Translations under genes and position numbers: made by a program | From: Owenia fusiformis | Lineage: Eukaryota > Annelida > Polychaeta > Sabellida > Oweniidae | Direction: 5' to 3' | Assembly: GCA_903813345.2 (NCBI GenBank) | Contig: CAIIXF020000006.1 | Location: 25,551,936 to 25,615,935 of the forward strand | DNA: 64,000 nt | Part shown: one piece after another, positions 1-11,162 of the stretch | Position numbering within the stretch: position 1 is the stretch's first letter | Layout: every line of letters begins with the position of its first letter | Notes under the pieces: model-generated | The model's database searches: none | What the model was told of the DNA's origin: nothing | The model's input: the letters and a program-made list of their open reading frames with translations, nothing else

Positions 1-507
1 TGTTCCATGAGTTCCATCACCTCATATAATAAATCGTGCAGTCTACTTAGTAGTCATAGCCATGTCTGATTTATTGATTAACTTAACTATTTCTATCGAA
101 ACATTATCAAAAATGTCAAGTAGATCAGTAATTTTGACTGAAGGATCATGCATATGTGTCGATAGATATACTTATTCAAAGGTAATAATCTCAATCATCA
201 AGGACATCTGTCCAAATACTCTGCACCTCATGTACAATCTGATCACACCTTAAATGGTATGTAATCATGCCTAGAATATCATCTGATAATTCCTAAAATG
301 TCATATCATCATTCTCCAACATTTGTATATTGCTTGTGGTTTGGCAGCTTTTTCATACTTCTGGGACATGTTATTTTTGAGCATGAAAAAACATCTAAAT
401 AAAATTTTTCCCATAATAATGAGAGGCTGCAGGTTTATACTGCACATAAAGCCCATAGATATTTCTAAAAAATTAACATCGCTAGCCATAGGGCCAGGAA
501 CATGTAT

Positions 508-977
508 TAGTGTTGTCGCGATTAATCGATACATCGTGATATACATCGCCAAAGCTGATTCTGGCAATGCATCGATGTCTGAAACAAAACATCGATGTTT
601 TAAAAAAAATTTAATTGACTAAAAATCATCCTTTCTTATCTTATTTTGACGCAAACCGCTTACCTTTCTCATGTCTTATTTCATTTTCCAATGTTTTCTG
701 ATATTCTTTCACTTTAAAACTGTTTTTGCCAGTCGAAATGAACCATTAATCTAAAACATTTTACTCTACTTTCATTTCACCGTTACTAGAAGTTCCCGGA
801 TGTACCAGCGTACTCTTATTAATTTGTTCTGTTCAATATTTTAGTACATTAGCTTTCGGTATCTCAGTGCACTTTTCTCAGACTTTTTCTCGATGTACAT
901 CGCGATGTGCATCGATGTTTACTACTGAAAATTGCCGATGCATCGATGTACGATTATGGTACATCGCGACAACACTA
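508..977. mobile_element. hAT-type MITE with intact 8-bp target duplication
   Basis: Terminal inverted repeats begin tagtgttgtcgcga and end tcgcgacaacacta. The flanks carry a perfect 8-bp direct repeat, acatgtat, at 500-507 and 978-985, which is diagnostic of hAT-superfamily insertion. The interior is rich in atcgatg motifs and has no transposase reading frame, so this is a non-autonomous element of 470 bp. A diverged relative lies at 2124-3112. Confidence 0.85.
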
Positions 978-985
978 ACATGTAT

Positions 986-1873
986 GAAAAAGATCGAGTC
1001 AAATACACCTAGTAAAGAGATGAGGTAGACTTCGAGAAAGAACATGTTCCCTTGCCTATGTCGCTAACAGAAATTGTCTACTTTAGAAACTAATTTGAAA
1101 TGAAATATACAAATAGTATCTAAAATTTAAATATTCTGTATGATATTGCAATGTTGCACTGTGGTTCTTTGCCTCGCCTTGCACTTATATTGACTTCTCT
1201 TCTGACTGCAATACCACTTTCGATATATTTCTATCGGCATTGTACAAGGTTTGTGTGCCCAAAGGATTACAATTGATTATCATATTTGGATACAGTGTAA
1301 ATGTTTGAGTATATTTCCTGTTTCCTGAATGGAAGTGCAAGATCCAATGGAAAAGTGGGCAGACAGTTTCTGCAAGAGGATTTTTATGATGCATTGAAAA
1401 TAATTCCACAAACAGTTTTCGGGTATAAATTATTTATCTGAACTTTCTACTTACTTAGACAGATGTTTCAATATCTGGTTCTTTATAATTGATGCCATAT
1501 TGACGTATAATCCAACTTTATTTGGGAGAGAAATATTACACCAAAATATCCATATTTCTATTGATCGATTTTGATTGGTTAGAAGTTTTGTGACACACCA
1601 CACTTTGGTTTCATCTAAGACTTTAAAATGATAATTAAAACTGGTTATTATATATCAACTCAATCAATTATGTATATTTAACATTGAGTTATTACAAATA
1701 TAAGTATTTTGGTATGTGATTAGATAATAAACTAATCAAAAAGGTAAATTCGATAAAACTTTATTGTGCCAGTCATTATTCACTTCGATATAGCGATTCA
1801 CGTGCAAAATAAAAAATCAACAACACATTCTTAACATTTTATTTCTTCGTGTTTTGCACAGTCAGGCAACATC
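986..1873. other. Region upstream of SSBP1
   Basis: AT-rich sequence with no convincing gene. Immediately before the SSBP1 start codon is a sequence resembling a 3-prime splice site (tttgcacag at about 1853-1861), so a 5-prime untranslated exon of SSBP1 may lie in this stretch. I cannot place its donor. Confidence 0.4.
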
Positions 1874-4800
1874 ATGTGGAGACAGAGTGCAAGAAAAGTG
1901 AGTAATCTACAATCTTCTGTTGTGTCATGTCAGTTGATGGTAATGTCATCTTTTAATCTGAATTTTAATTATTTAAATTGTCAGAAATAAATCATATGAA
2001 ATGTCATCAGGCTAAGCTAAGTCTTAAGGCAATAACAGGGCCATCATGAAAAAAAAATTCAAGAAAATAATAATCTCCTTGAAATTTATGATTATTGTCA
2101 CATCAATGTTATAACACGTCATCTGGTTTTGTCGTGATTAGTAATCGATACGGGTTTGTGTAAAAAACCGGGTGACCAGGCAACCGGGTGGCCGAGTGAC
2201 CGGGTACCTAACATTCCTAGCAGGGTTACTAACTTTCAAGTTCAAGTTTCAACTTTATCAATATCAGAAAAAAATCTAAATTGTTACTCAAGATATCCAC
2301 TGAATTAACATGAACACCTAAGTCCTAAGTAGTTTACATTTTACACAGTTTACGTACATGTACAAGTTGCTTGATTTATTGTCTGAGTGATTGACAGGAT
2401 AATAATCGATGATTGTTTTCTATAATGGTGATTTCTACTAGAAGATTTGTTTCATGTATATTACGGACACGTACATTGAAATGTTATTTGCCGTTTCCAA
2501 CTGTCAATTGAACATGAGATGTACAATACAACGTTGGTCGTTTGATTTATTGCCTTCAAGTGATTGACAGAATATCGATGTTTGTTTGTTTTGGCGGTTG
2601 GTTAATTAGAAGATTAGGTGGTTGCTTGGTTGACTGTTTGCTTGATTGGTTTTATGATTGGTGCGTTGAGTTGGAGGTAGGTTGGGCTCTTTGAGGGATG
2701 AAAATGATAAAATCAAATTCATAACCCTGGTAGGAACGTTAGGTACCTGGTAACCCGGCTACCCGGTTACCCAGTTTTTTACACAAACCCAATCGATACA
2801 TCACATTGAAAGTGATTCAGGCAATGCATCGATGACCATTGATGTCAGCAACGCCGATGTTTTAAAAATGATTAAATCTGCTATCACCCGTTCCTTTCTC
2901 ATATTCACACAAATGTCTTACCTTTCTCATTCCTTAGTTCATTCATGGGCTTTCAATTACAAAGTTGAAAGCCCATGGTTCATTTACCAATCTCTGATAT
3001 GCTTTCACTTTAAAAATGTGTTAGCTTGTCGAAATGATGCAATGACTACAATTTTGGCATTTGTTTTCGCACTCCTTAAAGTTCCGGATGCATTGATATT
3101 GCGACAACTCTAACGTCATTTCAGTTTCTGGTACTTTATTCTCATTCTTCTCTTTTTGTGTCACCACCAGAGGTGACATATTGTTATAGTCTCCAAACAT
3201 TTTGTGGATGGCCGTCAGTGATTGATGTTTGGTGTTTGGGGTCTGTAACAAATGTAACAAATGGCAGGTAGTGACATTTTGCATGTCAATGCCTTGTTAC
3301 ATTAGTTTTCATCATCTCAATCCATTCCTGTTACAACTCAGTTCCTGGTATCTGTCTTACCAAAAATCTCTGCCACAGAATAGTTAACAACATTCAAACA
3401 TATCAAATCATAACATTAAACAATGAATGTACAGTACATCTTGGAAATGTGGGAATTTCCATGTAGAAATAACAAAATAATTTTATTAAATTTTTTAATT
3501 TATTTTCATCCCAATCACTTTTACCAGTACTTATTCACTGTCATCTACTCAGGGGCGTAGCCAGCTTTCAGTTAGGGGTGCAATCACCAAAAAATTTCGG
3601 TTTTCAGTAAGCGGGAGAGCGATTGTGGCGTAAACAAGCCAAAAAATTAAGATTTATCTTGAATTTTACAAAAATTGATGCAACGTCCTTCAAAATTGAG
3701 CGAAAAGCTACCCTGGCTACGACTATGCTACATATACATACAATGCCATGTATTATTGCAACAGATACTGTATTTAAAATGCTGTTTGTTCTTATTAGGT
3801 AGTGTCAAGCTTGAGGCGGACATACTGTGATGCCAGTTATGGAAATAGAGTAGAGATGAGTACGTTTTTGTTTTTGTTTTTATAAACATCAAAAGTTGTA
3901 ACGATTCTTCAGAGGGAATGAGCTATCCATGACTAGAAGCATATAGATCTGCATCACTCATCTCAGTTTTTTACTAGATATCTGCAAGTGAAATTGGTAG
4001 ATTCTGCAAGTGAAATTGGTAGATTCTGCAAGTGAAAAAATGCCAATTCCTTGTGATTTCTGCAGGATATCTCTACATTTTCTGCATTTTTAGATGTTAA
4101 GTATTCTGTCTGTGCTCTGCTGAAATGAAATGCTAGATGATGTATTAGATCGTTTGGTTGAAAGGATACATTTTTTAATATGACACCATAAACAGATAAA
4201 CTGACTTCCATTATTCTGATTTTGTTTATTGTGTCACCACTAGAAATAGTAACATATTGTTAAAGTCTCTAATTTTTTGTGGCTGATGTTTGGGGGTTGG
4301 TGATTGGTGTTTGGCAGTTTGTATCTGTAACAGCATTTGGCAGTGGCTGTCTGTAACAAATGGCAGGGGGTGACATTTTTCATGTTAATGCCTTGTACTT
4401 TATTATTGCAATGAGCCATTCATTTCACAAACAAATCTTACAAATATGTACTGTAAAATGTAAATGTATTTTTCATGTTGTTTTATTATTATCATTGTTA
4501 GGTGTTAACCAGGTGAATCTAGTGGGCCGTGTGGGGCAAAATGTTGAATTACGGGGCTCAGATCCTGCAAATCCTAAGATAGCAACATTCTCTGTTGTCA
4601 CAAACCAATCCTGGACAGATAAAAATGGTATTTATAACCTTAGTTTTTTGTTTTCCATACAAATCTTGTGGTCCAACATTTTATCCTCTTTGTGAATATT
4701 CTCATGGTAAGGCAAAAACTAGATTCTGTCCAATTGATTTTTTTTGTTTTGATCTGCCATAGCCTTTTATTACAAAACCTTGAAATGTGAACACCTGTCA

Positions 4801-7309
4801 AATGTCAATGTGAACACTTTTGGCTAGTCCCAGATGCGTTCAGAATCGACAGGTTTTACTGTGTAGTAGTCAAACTGAGATGGTACTTTGTTACTTCAGG
4901 TGAATGGAAAACTAAGGCTGACTGGCACAATATCCTTATTGGAAAACCTAACCTCCGAGACTATGTAGCACAAAACCTTCGTAAAGGGTAGGTAAACAGT
5001 CTAGGAATCAGCAAATAGAAACAACATTATCAGAAATGCCCTTATTTTTTGTAAAATCTTATTGTTGTTTCAAAAGAAGTTGTTGGTTACAGTCCAAGAA
5101 TCAGAAAATAAAAATGACATTTTCAGAAATGTCCTTATTTCATAAAACCTTATTGTTATTCCAAAAGTTATGTCCCGAAAATCATTATTTCCTGTTCTTC
5201 TGTAGAATGTCCAAAGTTACATTGATTTGCCAAGTATCATGGTTCAACTCTCAAATGTGAAAAAATTACAGGCATTTCAAAATTTAGTGTTTGGTCAAAA
5301 TTAAGTTCAATTTCACACCAAATCAATAGTCAATATGTCCTCCCGGGCCATCTTAACAGCAGCAATTATTTTCGGGTTGGATGGATATTGAGTAGGAAAA
5401 AGAGAACGGTGAGGTTAGAAACTCTAAGGAAACTCTTCTAAAGTTCCTTAACAGGTTTTAAGAGAGTTATAAAATTCCACACCCCTATTTGAAGGGCTTT
5501 TAAGGTCATATCTGAAAATAATTGCTGCTGTGAGCATGGCCAAGGGGGGACTCATTGACTAGTGATGTGGTGTAAGATTGAAATTTATTTTGACAAAACA
5601 CTAACTTTTAAAATGACTGTAACTTTTTCCCATTTGGGAGTTAAACCATGATACTTGGCAAATCAATGTAACTTTGGATAAGCTTTAAAATGATATATGA
5701 CACATACTATGAGGACATTGGAATATCTCTACCTAGGGGGGGCCCCATACTTTCGGGACACCCTGTACAGTACCAGTACATTGAGAAAATGTTAACATGG
5801 GGTATTGTTCAATTTTATATCAACAATTGATGTACTTGCTAAACTCATGCATATGTAAAAAGGCATGTAAGTATATTAATATTATCAATATGGAGTTTAC
5901 AGAGCTGGAGGAAAAAATTCAACTTGTGCAATCTGCGAAATGTCATCAACTCAAATCCGCGAAATTAAATAGCCGCGAAATTGCAATTTTGAAAAATCGC
6001 GAAATTTTATAGCGTCGAAATTTACCAGGAGTACAGTAATTAAAGAAAATATTTGAGACATATTCAAAAAGGACAATAACACAAATGACCAATTACATAT
6101 CAATACATATCTTTTAGTGACTCCATTTATCATTTCTTTATCTAATTTTCCTTTAGGGATCGTGTCATGATACAAGGAAGGATATCATATGATTCATATA
6201 CCAATCAAGAAGATAGGAGAATAACAACCACCCAGATAGTTGCAGGTATTGAGCCAACCCCTTAATTGGCCTTTAAGATAAATTTCTCAAAATTTCTTGT
6301 CAAGTTTAATTTAAGACATTACTATCAAATATCTGATTGAATGTGAATTATTAAGTTTTTGTGAAATACCTCATTTTATGAATTACCTCATTTAATAACA
6401 TTTCCCCCATATGTAGCATTCTATTTTCAAAATAAGGCAGTGATTTTTGGTCAAAAATGTATAAATTCCATTATTTATCCAGAAATATCAAATCATAAAG
6501 GGTGACTCTTATTTTGAAATAACAAGAAGATTCCATGATAACTGGGAAGGTGTTTTAAAGGAATATTCCTTGCCAAACCATCTCTCTCCTCATATGGTAG
6601 CTATAACCATATATATGCTTGCCATGTTTAGCAAAACACGCAAAAATGTTTTGATATGGTCAAATTTGATCTCTTAGAAATGTGATGCTCAATTCCAGTA
6701 AGCTGCCATCTTTTAAAATTTCACACAGGAAGTGATGTCATCGACTCTCAACTTTGCATATAGCATTAGATGAGGAGCTATTAAGAATTACAAAACCAGC
6801 TAAATATTCTTTTTCAACTTTGTATCTTAAAATCTCATCTTTTATTCTAAGTTGACAAGCCCTGAAAATATTTTTGCACAGTAAGTAATGATCACTTGTC
6901 TAGAAGTGATTTTGTGCTACTTTCCTATACTGTTATGGGCAAGGTTATAGAAGTTGAGAGTTGATGACATCACATCCTGCAAGAAATCTTAAAAGATGGC
7001 AGCTCACTGGAAATAAGCACTAGATTTTTAAATGATCAATATTGACCATATTAAAAGATTTCCCCATGTTTTGCTAAATATGGAAACTATATATATGATT
7101 ATAGCTACCATATCAAGAGAGAAAGGGTCTGGCAAGGAATATTCCTTTAAAATAAGAGAGTTGCATATTTGCGTCTCTGCAGTATGTAGTTTGAATTGTA
7201 TCTTATTACTATGTCAATAAAATGGTGTTTTTCAGAAAATTTAATCAATTTCTCAAAGAAACATTTACAAGAAGAAAGAGAGCAGACAGACTTTAGTGAC
7301 CAATACTGA
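1874..7309 (+). CDS. SSBP1: Mitochondrial single-stranded DNA-binding protein
   Basis: Six coding exons: 1874-1897, 3799-3859, 4502-4627, 4900-4987, 6157-6245, 7236-7309. Joined they give 153 residues (human SSBP1 has 148), all junctions GT-AG with consistent phase. The product would bind single-stranded mitochondrial DNA as a tetramer at the replication fork. Residues 1-25 are Arg/Ser-rich without acidic clusters, as expected of a matrix-targeting presequence. The OB fold follows: VNLVGRVGQNVELRG opens it, then FSVVTNQSW, the DWHNILIGKPNLRDYV segment, KGDRVMIQGRISY and the ITTTQIVAENL strand, all in the order of bacterial and mitochondrial SSB. The tail is short and charged. The ATG is the first in frame after a probable 5-prime acceptor. 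A poly(A) signal lies at 7735-7740. Introns carry MITEs and minisatellites. Identification is firm; the first small exon is the least certain. Confidence 0.92.
2124..3112. mobile_element. Second hAT MITE, split by a nested element
   Basis: The ends (tggttttgtcg and cgacaactcta) match the termini of the element at 508-977. Flanking octamers acgtcatc (2116-2123) and acgtcatt (3113-3120) agree at 7 of 8 positions. The interior shares the aatcgatac and gcaatgcatcgatg blocks with the first copy. It lies in SSBP1 intron 1 and is interrupted at 2152-2790. Confidence 0.75.
2152..2790. mobile_element. Nested TIR element with 9-bp target duplication
   Basis: The left end gggtttgtgtaaaaaacc and the right end (reverse complement) match at 17 of 18 positions. 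The direct repeat aatcgatac stands at 2143-2151 and 2791-2799, and joining the flanks restores the host hAT MITE. Subterminal regions repeat an accgggt motif. A 9-bp duplication resembles Mutator-like elements, but no transposase is present, so the superfamily is inferred. Confidence 0.75.
3158..3300 (-). repeat. 150-bp dispersed family, copy 1
   Basis: Reverse-orientation member of the family whose forward form starts caaggcattaacatgcaaa and ends near ctataacaatatgtcacca. It retains the gtcaccacc, tgtaacaaatggcagg and atgccttgt blocks. Confidence 0.6.
3981..4036. repeat. 23-bp tandem repeat in SSBP1 intron 2
   Basis: About 2.4 copies of a unit containing tctgcaagtgaaattggtag, in the intron upstream of SSBP1 exon 3. 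Confidence 0.8.
4230..4397 (-). repeat. 150-bp dispersed family, copy 2
   Basis: Reverse-orientation copy in SSBP1 intron 2 with an internal expansion of the tgtaacaaatggcag block. It ends atgttaatgccttgta. Confidence 0.6.
4995..5178. repeat. Diverged tandem duplication, about 92-bp unit
   Basis: Two imperfect copies, beginning cagtctaggaatcagcaaa (4995) and cagtccaagaatcagaaaa (5088), follow the SSBP1 exon 4 donor. The exon itself is not included. Confidence 0.65.
5208..5767. mobile_element. Inverted-repeat element, left end eroded
   Basis: Arms at roughly 5208-5385 and 5505-5685 are reverse complements (for example the caattgatttgccaagtatc region against gatacttggcaaatcaatg). The right end is cgggacaccctgta, typical of acagggtgt-type TIR elements. 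The matching left terminus is missing or degraded. Lies in SSBP1 intron 4. Confidence 0.55.
6558..7146. mobile_element. Palindromic MITE with TTA target site
   Basis: Arms of about 195 bp (6558-6760 and 6950-7146) are reverse complements, outer ends aaggaatattccttgcca and its complement. Both junctions show TTA, suggesting a PIF/Harbinger-type 3-bp duplication. There is no coding capacity. It ends about 90 bp before the last SSBP1 exon. Confidence 0.7.
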
Positions 7310-7734
7310 GAGATAATATCAAATGTATCTCATTGACTGAGTGATAGAAACAATATGGACAATTCTACGATTCTGAAATAATGTAGACAGTAGGATCTCT
7401 ATAACAAACAATACAGACTACAGGGCCCAAAGTAGCCTTGTATACTGGATAGTTAAGGCAGCAAAGGGTAGACTTGAGGCTGCAATGTACAACGTAGAAA
7501 ATGTGAAGTAGGATCTCCATTACAAACAATGCAGCCTACAGGGCGCAAAGAAAAACTATCTTAGCCTTGTAAACTGAATAGTTAAAACAGCATAGGTATA
7601 CTTGAGGCTGCAATTTTAAAAGTTCTATAGACAACAGAAAATGTATAGTTTGACTAGTATATACTGCATATACCTACCTGTGAAAGAGAATAATCCTGTG
7701 TATTTTTAAACAGTATTCATGAAATTTTATACTG

Positions 7735-7740
7735 AATAAA
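7735..7740 (+). terminator. SSBP1 poly(A) signal
   Basis: An exact AATAAA 425 bp after the SSBP1 stop codon, on the coding strand. It is the first canonical signal in a plausible place; cleavage is not demonstrated. Confidence 0.5.
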
Positions 7741-8130
7741 AAGCTGACTTCAAAACTCGTGTTAGTTGAGTTTTAAATCAGTGTCACCACTAAGTGATTT
7801 CTGCATCCCCTGCACAAATTTTATTGAAATCCATGAATTATAAAAAGTTATCGCAAATATGGAGATTTTGGCCCAACCTATACATTTAGAGTCTGATGTC
7901 TGTCATAAGTTATTAAACTTTGGAACCATTTACAACTTGTACATGAGGTGGTGATATTTTTTCATGTTGATGCCTTGAATATTTCTATTGTGTGGGAGAC
8001 CTTTACAGAGTTTGCAATGACAAAAACTGTAAATGAAGTTGCCTTTTTCATTTGGTCTTAAAATGGATGGCAGGTCTTTCAATGGGAAGACACCTTGAGA
8101 GTTGTACTTGAAAAAGTTTCACTGGTTATT

Positions 8131-8280
8131 ATGTCACCACCAGAAGTTGTCACATATTGTTATAGTTGCCAACTATTTTGTGGACACCAGTCAGTGTTCG
8201 GAGGGTGGTGATTGGTGTTTGGCATTTGGTATCTGTAACAAATGGCAGGTGGTGACATTTTGCATGTTAATTCATTGTTA
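8131..8280 (-). repeat. 150-bp dispersed family, copy 3
   Basis: Well preserved reverse copy: gtcaccaccagaagttgtc at the left, tgtaacaaatggcaggtgg and tgcatgttaattcattgtt at the right. A much diverged copy may lie at 7780-7978. Confidence 0.65.
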
Positions 8281-8360
8281 TAATTAATATAAGAAACATA
8301 AAGTGAAATCCATTTCCATTATTTATTGAATATCAAAATGCTTAAGATTTACACTATTTT

Positions 8361-8692
8361 TGAATATTGTACAAATACAGGGTGGTGAAAATATTCCAAC
8401 CCATCCAGATTGAAAAATGAATATTGTACAAATACAGGGTGTTGAAAATATTCCAACCCATCCAGATTGAAAAATGAATATTGTACAAATACAGGGTGGC
8501 GATAATATTCCAACCCATCCAGATTGAAAAAAAAAATATTCCTACCCATCCAGATTGAAAAATGAATATTATCGAACATTGTACAAATACAGGGTGGCAA
8601 AAATATTCCTACCCATCCAGATTGAAAAATGAATATTATCGAACATTGTACAAATACAGGGTGGCAAAAATATTCCAACCCATCCAGATCTC
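8361..8692. repeat. Minisatellite, 57-75-bp units
   Basis: Six units containing tgtacaaatacagggtgg and ccaacccatccagattgaaa, with length variants caused by internal loss of the acaaatacaggg segment. The repeat keeps one minus-strand frame open for 160 codons, which is an artefact of the period. Confidence 0.9.
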
Positions 8693-9108
8693 GGAAATTC
8701 CCCAAATTCAATGAGACAAAGATGCACAGTTGAATTTTAGAACTCAACCAAAATATGTATTCTGCGTAGAATATGGTCAAAGGTTTGGTAAAATGTTTTA
8801 AAGCATAGAGAAAAACTGAGGAAACAAGCAAAATGTGGTGATCAAAAGATCATGAACAAAAACTTATACTGAATTAGTCAACTACTTAAACTCAAATTCT
8901 GAATAATATACATAAAATTCAAACAAAAATATGAGTTTTTAAGTTATGCAAGTAACTTCCCTTATACCAACACAACATCCAGTTAACTTACCAATACCCT
9001 CAATATTCAGGTAACACTCAATTTTATATCATATTTGACAGAAAATTTGGTGAGTTCAAATATTTGGAAGGTCAATATTTACATTTTCAGCTAATTATCC
9101 CACATTTG

Positions 9109-9874
9109 TCCCATTGAATGAAGTTCAGAGGGATATGGGGAATGCCTCCTTCTGTCCAGGCAATAACTCAAATTCCATTATCCCAAATTTGTTATATTTT
9201 GTACAAATATGCCCTAAGGGGGTAGAGGTTCTGCTTGAAAACGAATTTTCAAAATGGCCACTCGTTTCAAATTTTGCAATTTTGTTCATATTTGATATGT
9301 GAGTACTCGTAAGCATAGCACACTGTTGTATGGCACTTTGGTTAGTAGGTGGCCATTTTGAAAATGGCCACCATTTATTACATGTGCTATTTTACATTTT
9401 TTACTTTAACTCAAAAAACAATAGAGTGATTTTGTTCATATTTGGTATGTATTGTGGATGCTCATAAGCATGGCACACTGTTTAATGACACTTTGGCTAG
9501 TATGCGGCTATTTTGAAAATGGCCACCATTTTTACGTGTGCTATTTTATGTTTTTTACTATAACTTAAACAGAAATAGAACGATTTTGTTCATATTTGAT
9601 ATGTGAGTACTCATAACTATGGCACACTGTCTTATGACACTTTGGGATAGTAGGCAGCCATTTTGAAAAATGGCCACCATTTACATGTACATGTGTGTGA
9701 TTTCGTTGAAATTTTATATTTGTCTACTTAGAAGCAAATTACACTTTCTTATGACAATTTGGCTAGTTAGTGACCATTTTGAAAATAGTGGCCATTTTTA
9801 TTTGTGATATTTATAATTTTTGCTGTAACTGAAAAAGAAGTCGAAAAATTGCAGCCATGGCTGTTCGATGGGAT
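9109..9874. mobile_element. TIR repeat with atggccacc subrepeats, degraded copy
   Basis: Starts tcccattgaatgaagttcag and ends ctgttcgatggga, the complement of the start. The interior has about 110-bp subrepeats with ttttgttcatatttgatatg, ggcacactgt and ccattttgaaaatggcc. It is a diverged copy of the element at 41835-43095. No transposase is visible. Confidence 0.65.
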
Positions 9875-10293
9875 TTGCTACACTTTGGCGTTGCTGTTAT
9901 CTAGTTTGATGATATGATTTTAAGAACACATCTAAATATTTGAACTCCTCAAATTAGGGGGCGCATCTCAATAATTCATCAGTATAGAACATTTAGTCAT
10001 ACTAGTTCCCTTAATCCAACAATGGCACAGGTTTTACAACACACCTAACCCTCTCCACAAGGTATAAAATATACAAGATAATGCACAATACATGTAGTTG
10101 ACGATCAAAATACTAATACCATGTTTGTTCATGTACAGATACATGTAAAGGTGGAGATATTGCGAATTCAACCCCCCAACCAATCAGAATAGATTGCAAT
10201 GTGTTAATTCTCTAGAATGCATAACCCACATACATACAACTGGCCACAAAAGAAATATTATCATTGTCACATTGTCCACATCTTCAGTTGTCA

Positions 10294-10642
10294 CATAATC
10301 CATTGGTTTAATATTTACCTATGTTGTAACATAATCCATTGGTTTGATATTTACCTATGTTGTAACATAATCCATTGGTTTAATATTTACCTATGTTGTA
10401 ACATAATCCATTGGTTTGATATTTACCAATGTTGTCACATAATCCATTGGTTCATTCCTTCGCTTTAGTTACCCGTGTTGTAACATAATCCATTGGTTTA
10501 TTCCATTGGTTTATAATATTTACGTACGTTGTTACATAATCCAATGGTTAATTCCATTGGTTTAATATTTTTACCTATGTTGTAACATAATCCATTGGTT
10601 TAATATTTACCAATGTTGTCACATAATCCATTGGTTTATTCC
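10294..10642. repeat. Minisatellite, about 38-bp units
   Basis: About nine units of the form cataatccattggtttaata plus tttacctatgttgtaa. Variants alternate tgttgtaa and tgttgtca. Intergenic, between the convergent SSBP1 and FKBP3 genes. Confidence 0.9.
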
Positions 10643-11162
10643 CTTGCTTTTTTTACTTGTGTTGTGGCACAATTCATTGATTTTATCTCAGTTTATCTCC
10701 ACAAGAGTTGGCAAATTAAAATTGAAGCATGACTTCATAAAACTACACATTGAATCGAATGAATAAAAAAATAATTTTGGAAAAGTGACAATGATTGATG
10801 AAAATTTGGCAAAAAGACTAATTTATAGTACAATATATTTACAAGTGGGTCATTAAATGCGCCTGAAATATTGCTTAGTGAAAATTCCCAAAATTCAATG
10901 AACCATGAAATGCCATCCCATTAAACCAACAATATACAAAGAATACCAACAACTGATTAAGAAATATATGATATCTTGATTGCTGATTTTGAATGAGAGC
11001 TAAATGCTTCGATTGAAACACCCAGTGAAATATAGGCTTAAGGGGCCAATATAGGCTTAAGGGGCCAATTACACCATATGCAAATATATTTAGACCCTCA
11101 TGTCACATACACAATTTTCAATAACTAAGTTTGAAATATACAGTCATTGATGTTCACTGCTG
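10643..11162. other. FKBP3 3-prime flank
   Basis: AT-rich sequence downstream of the FKBP3 stop codon (minus strand). The only structure seen is a 17-bp direct duplication, aataggcttaaggggcc, near 11032-11067. No clear poly(A) signal was identified. Confidence 0.4.

Noticed and set aside
4995-5178. Possible donor-side counterpart of the acceptor duplications
   Set aside because: The duplicated unit begins a few bases beyond the SSBP1 donor and contains no exon sequence.
8349-8831. 160-codon minus-strand ORF
   Set aside because: It is the open frame of the 57-75-bp minisatellite; the peptide merely repeats FNLDGLEY and has no family resemblance.
10217-10468. 83-codon plus-strand ORF with repeated NIIHWF
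   Set aside because: Generated by the 38-bp minisatellite; no start context and no homology recognised.
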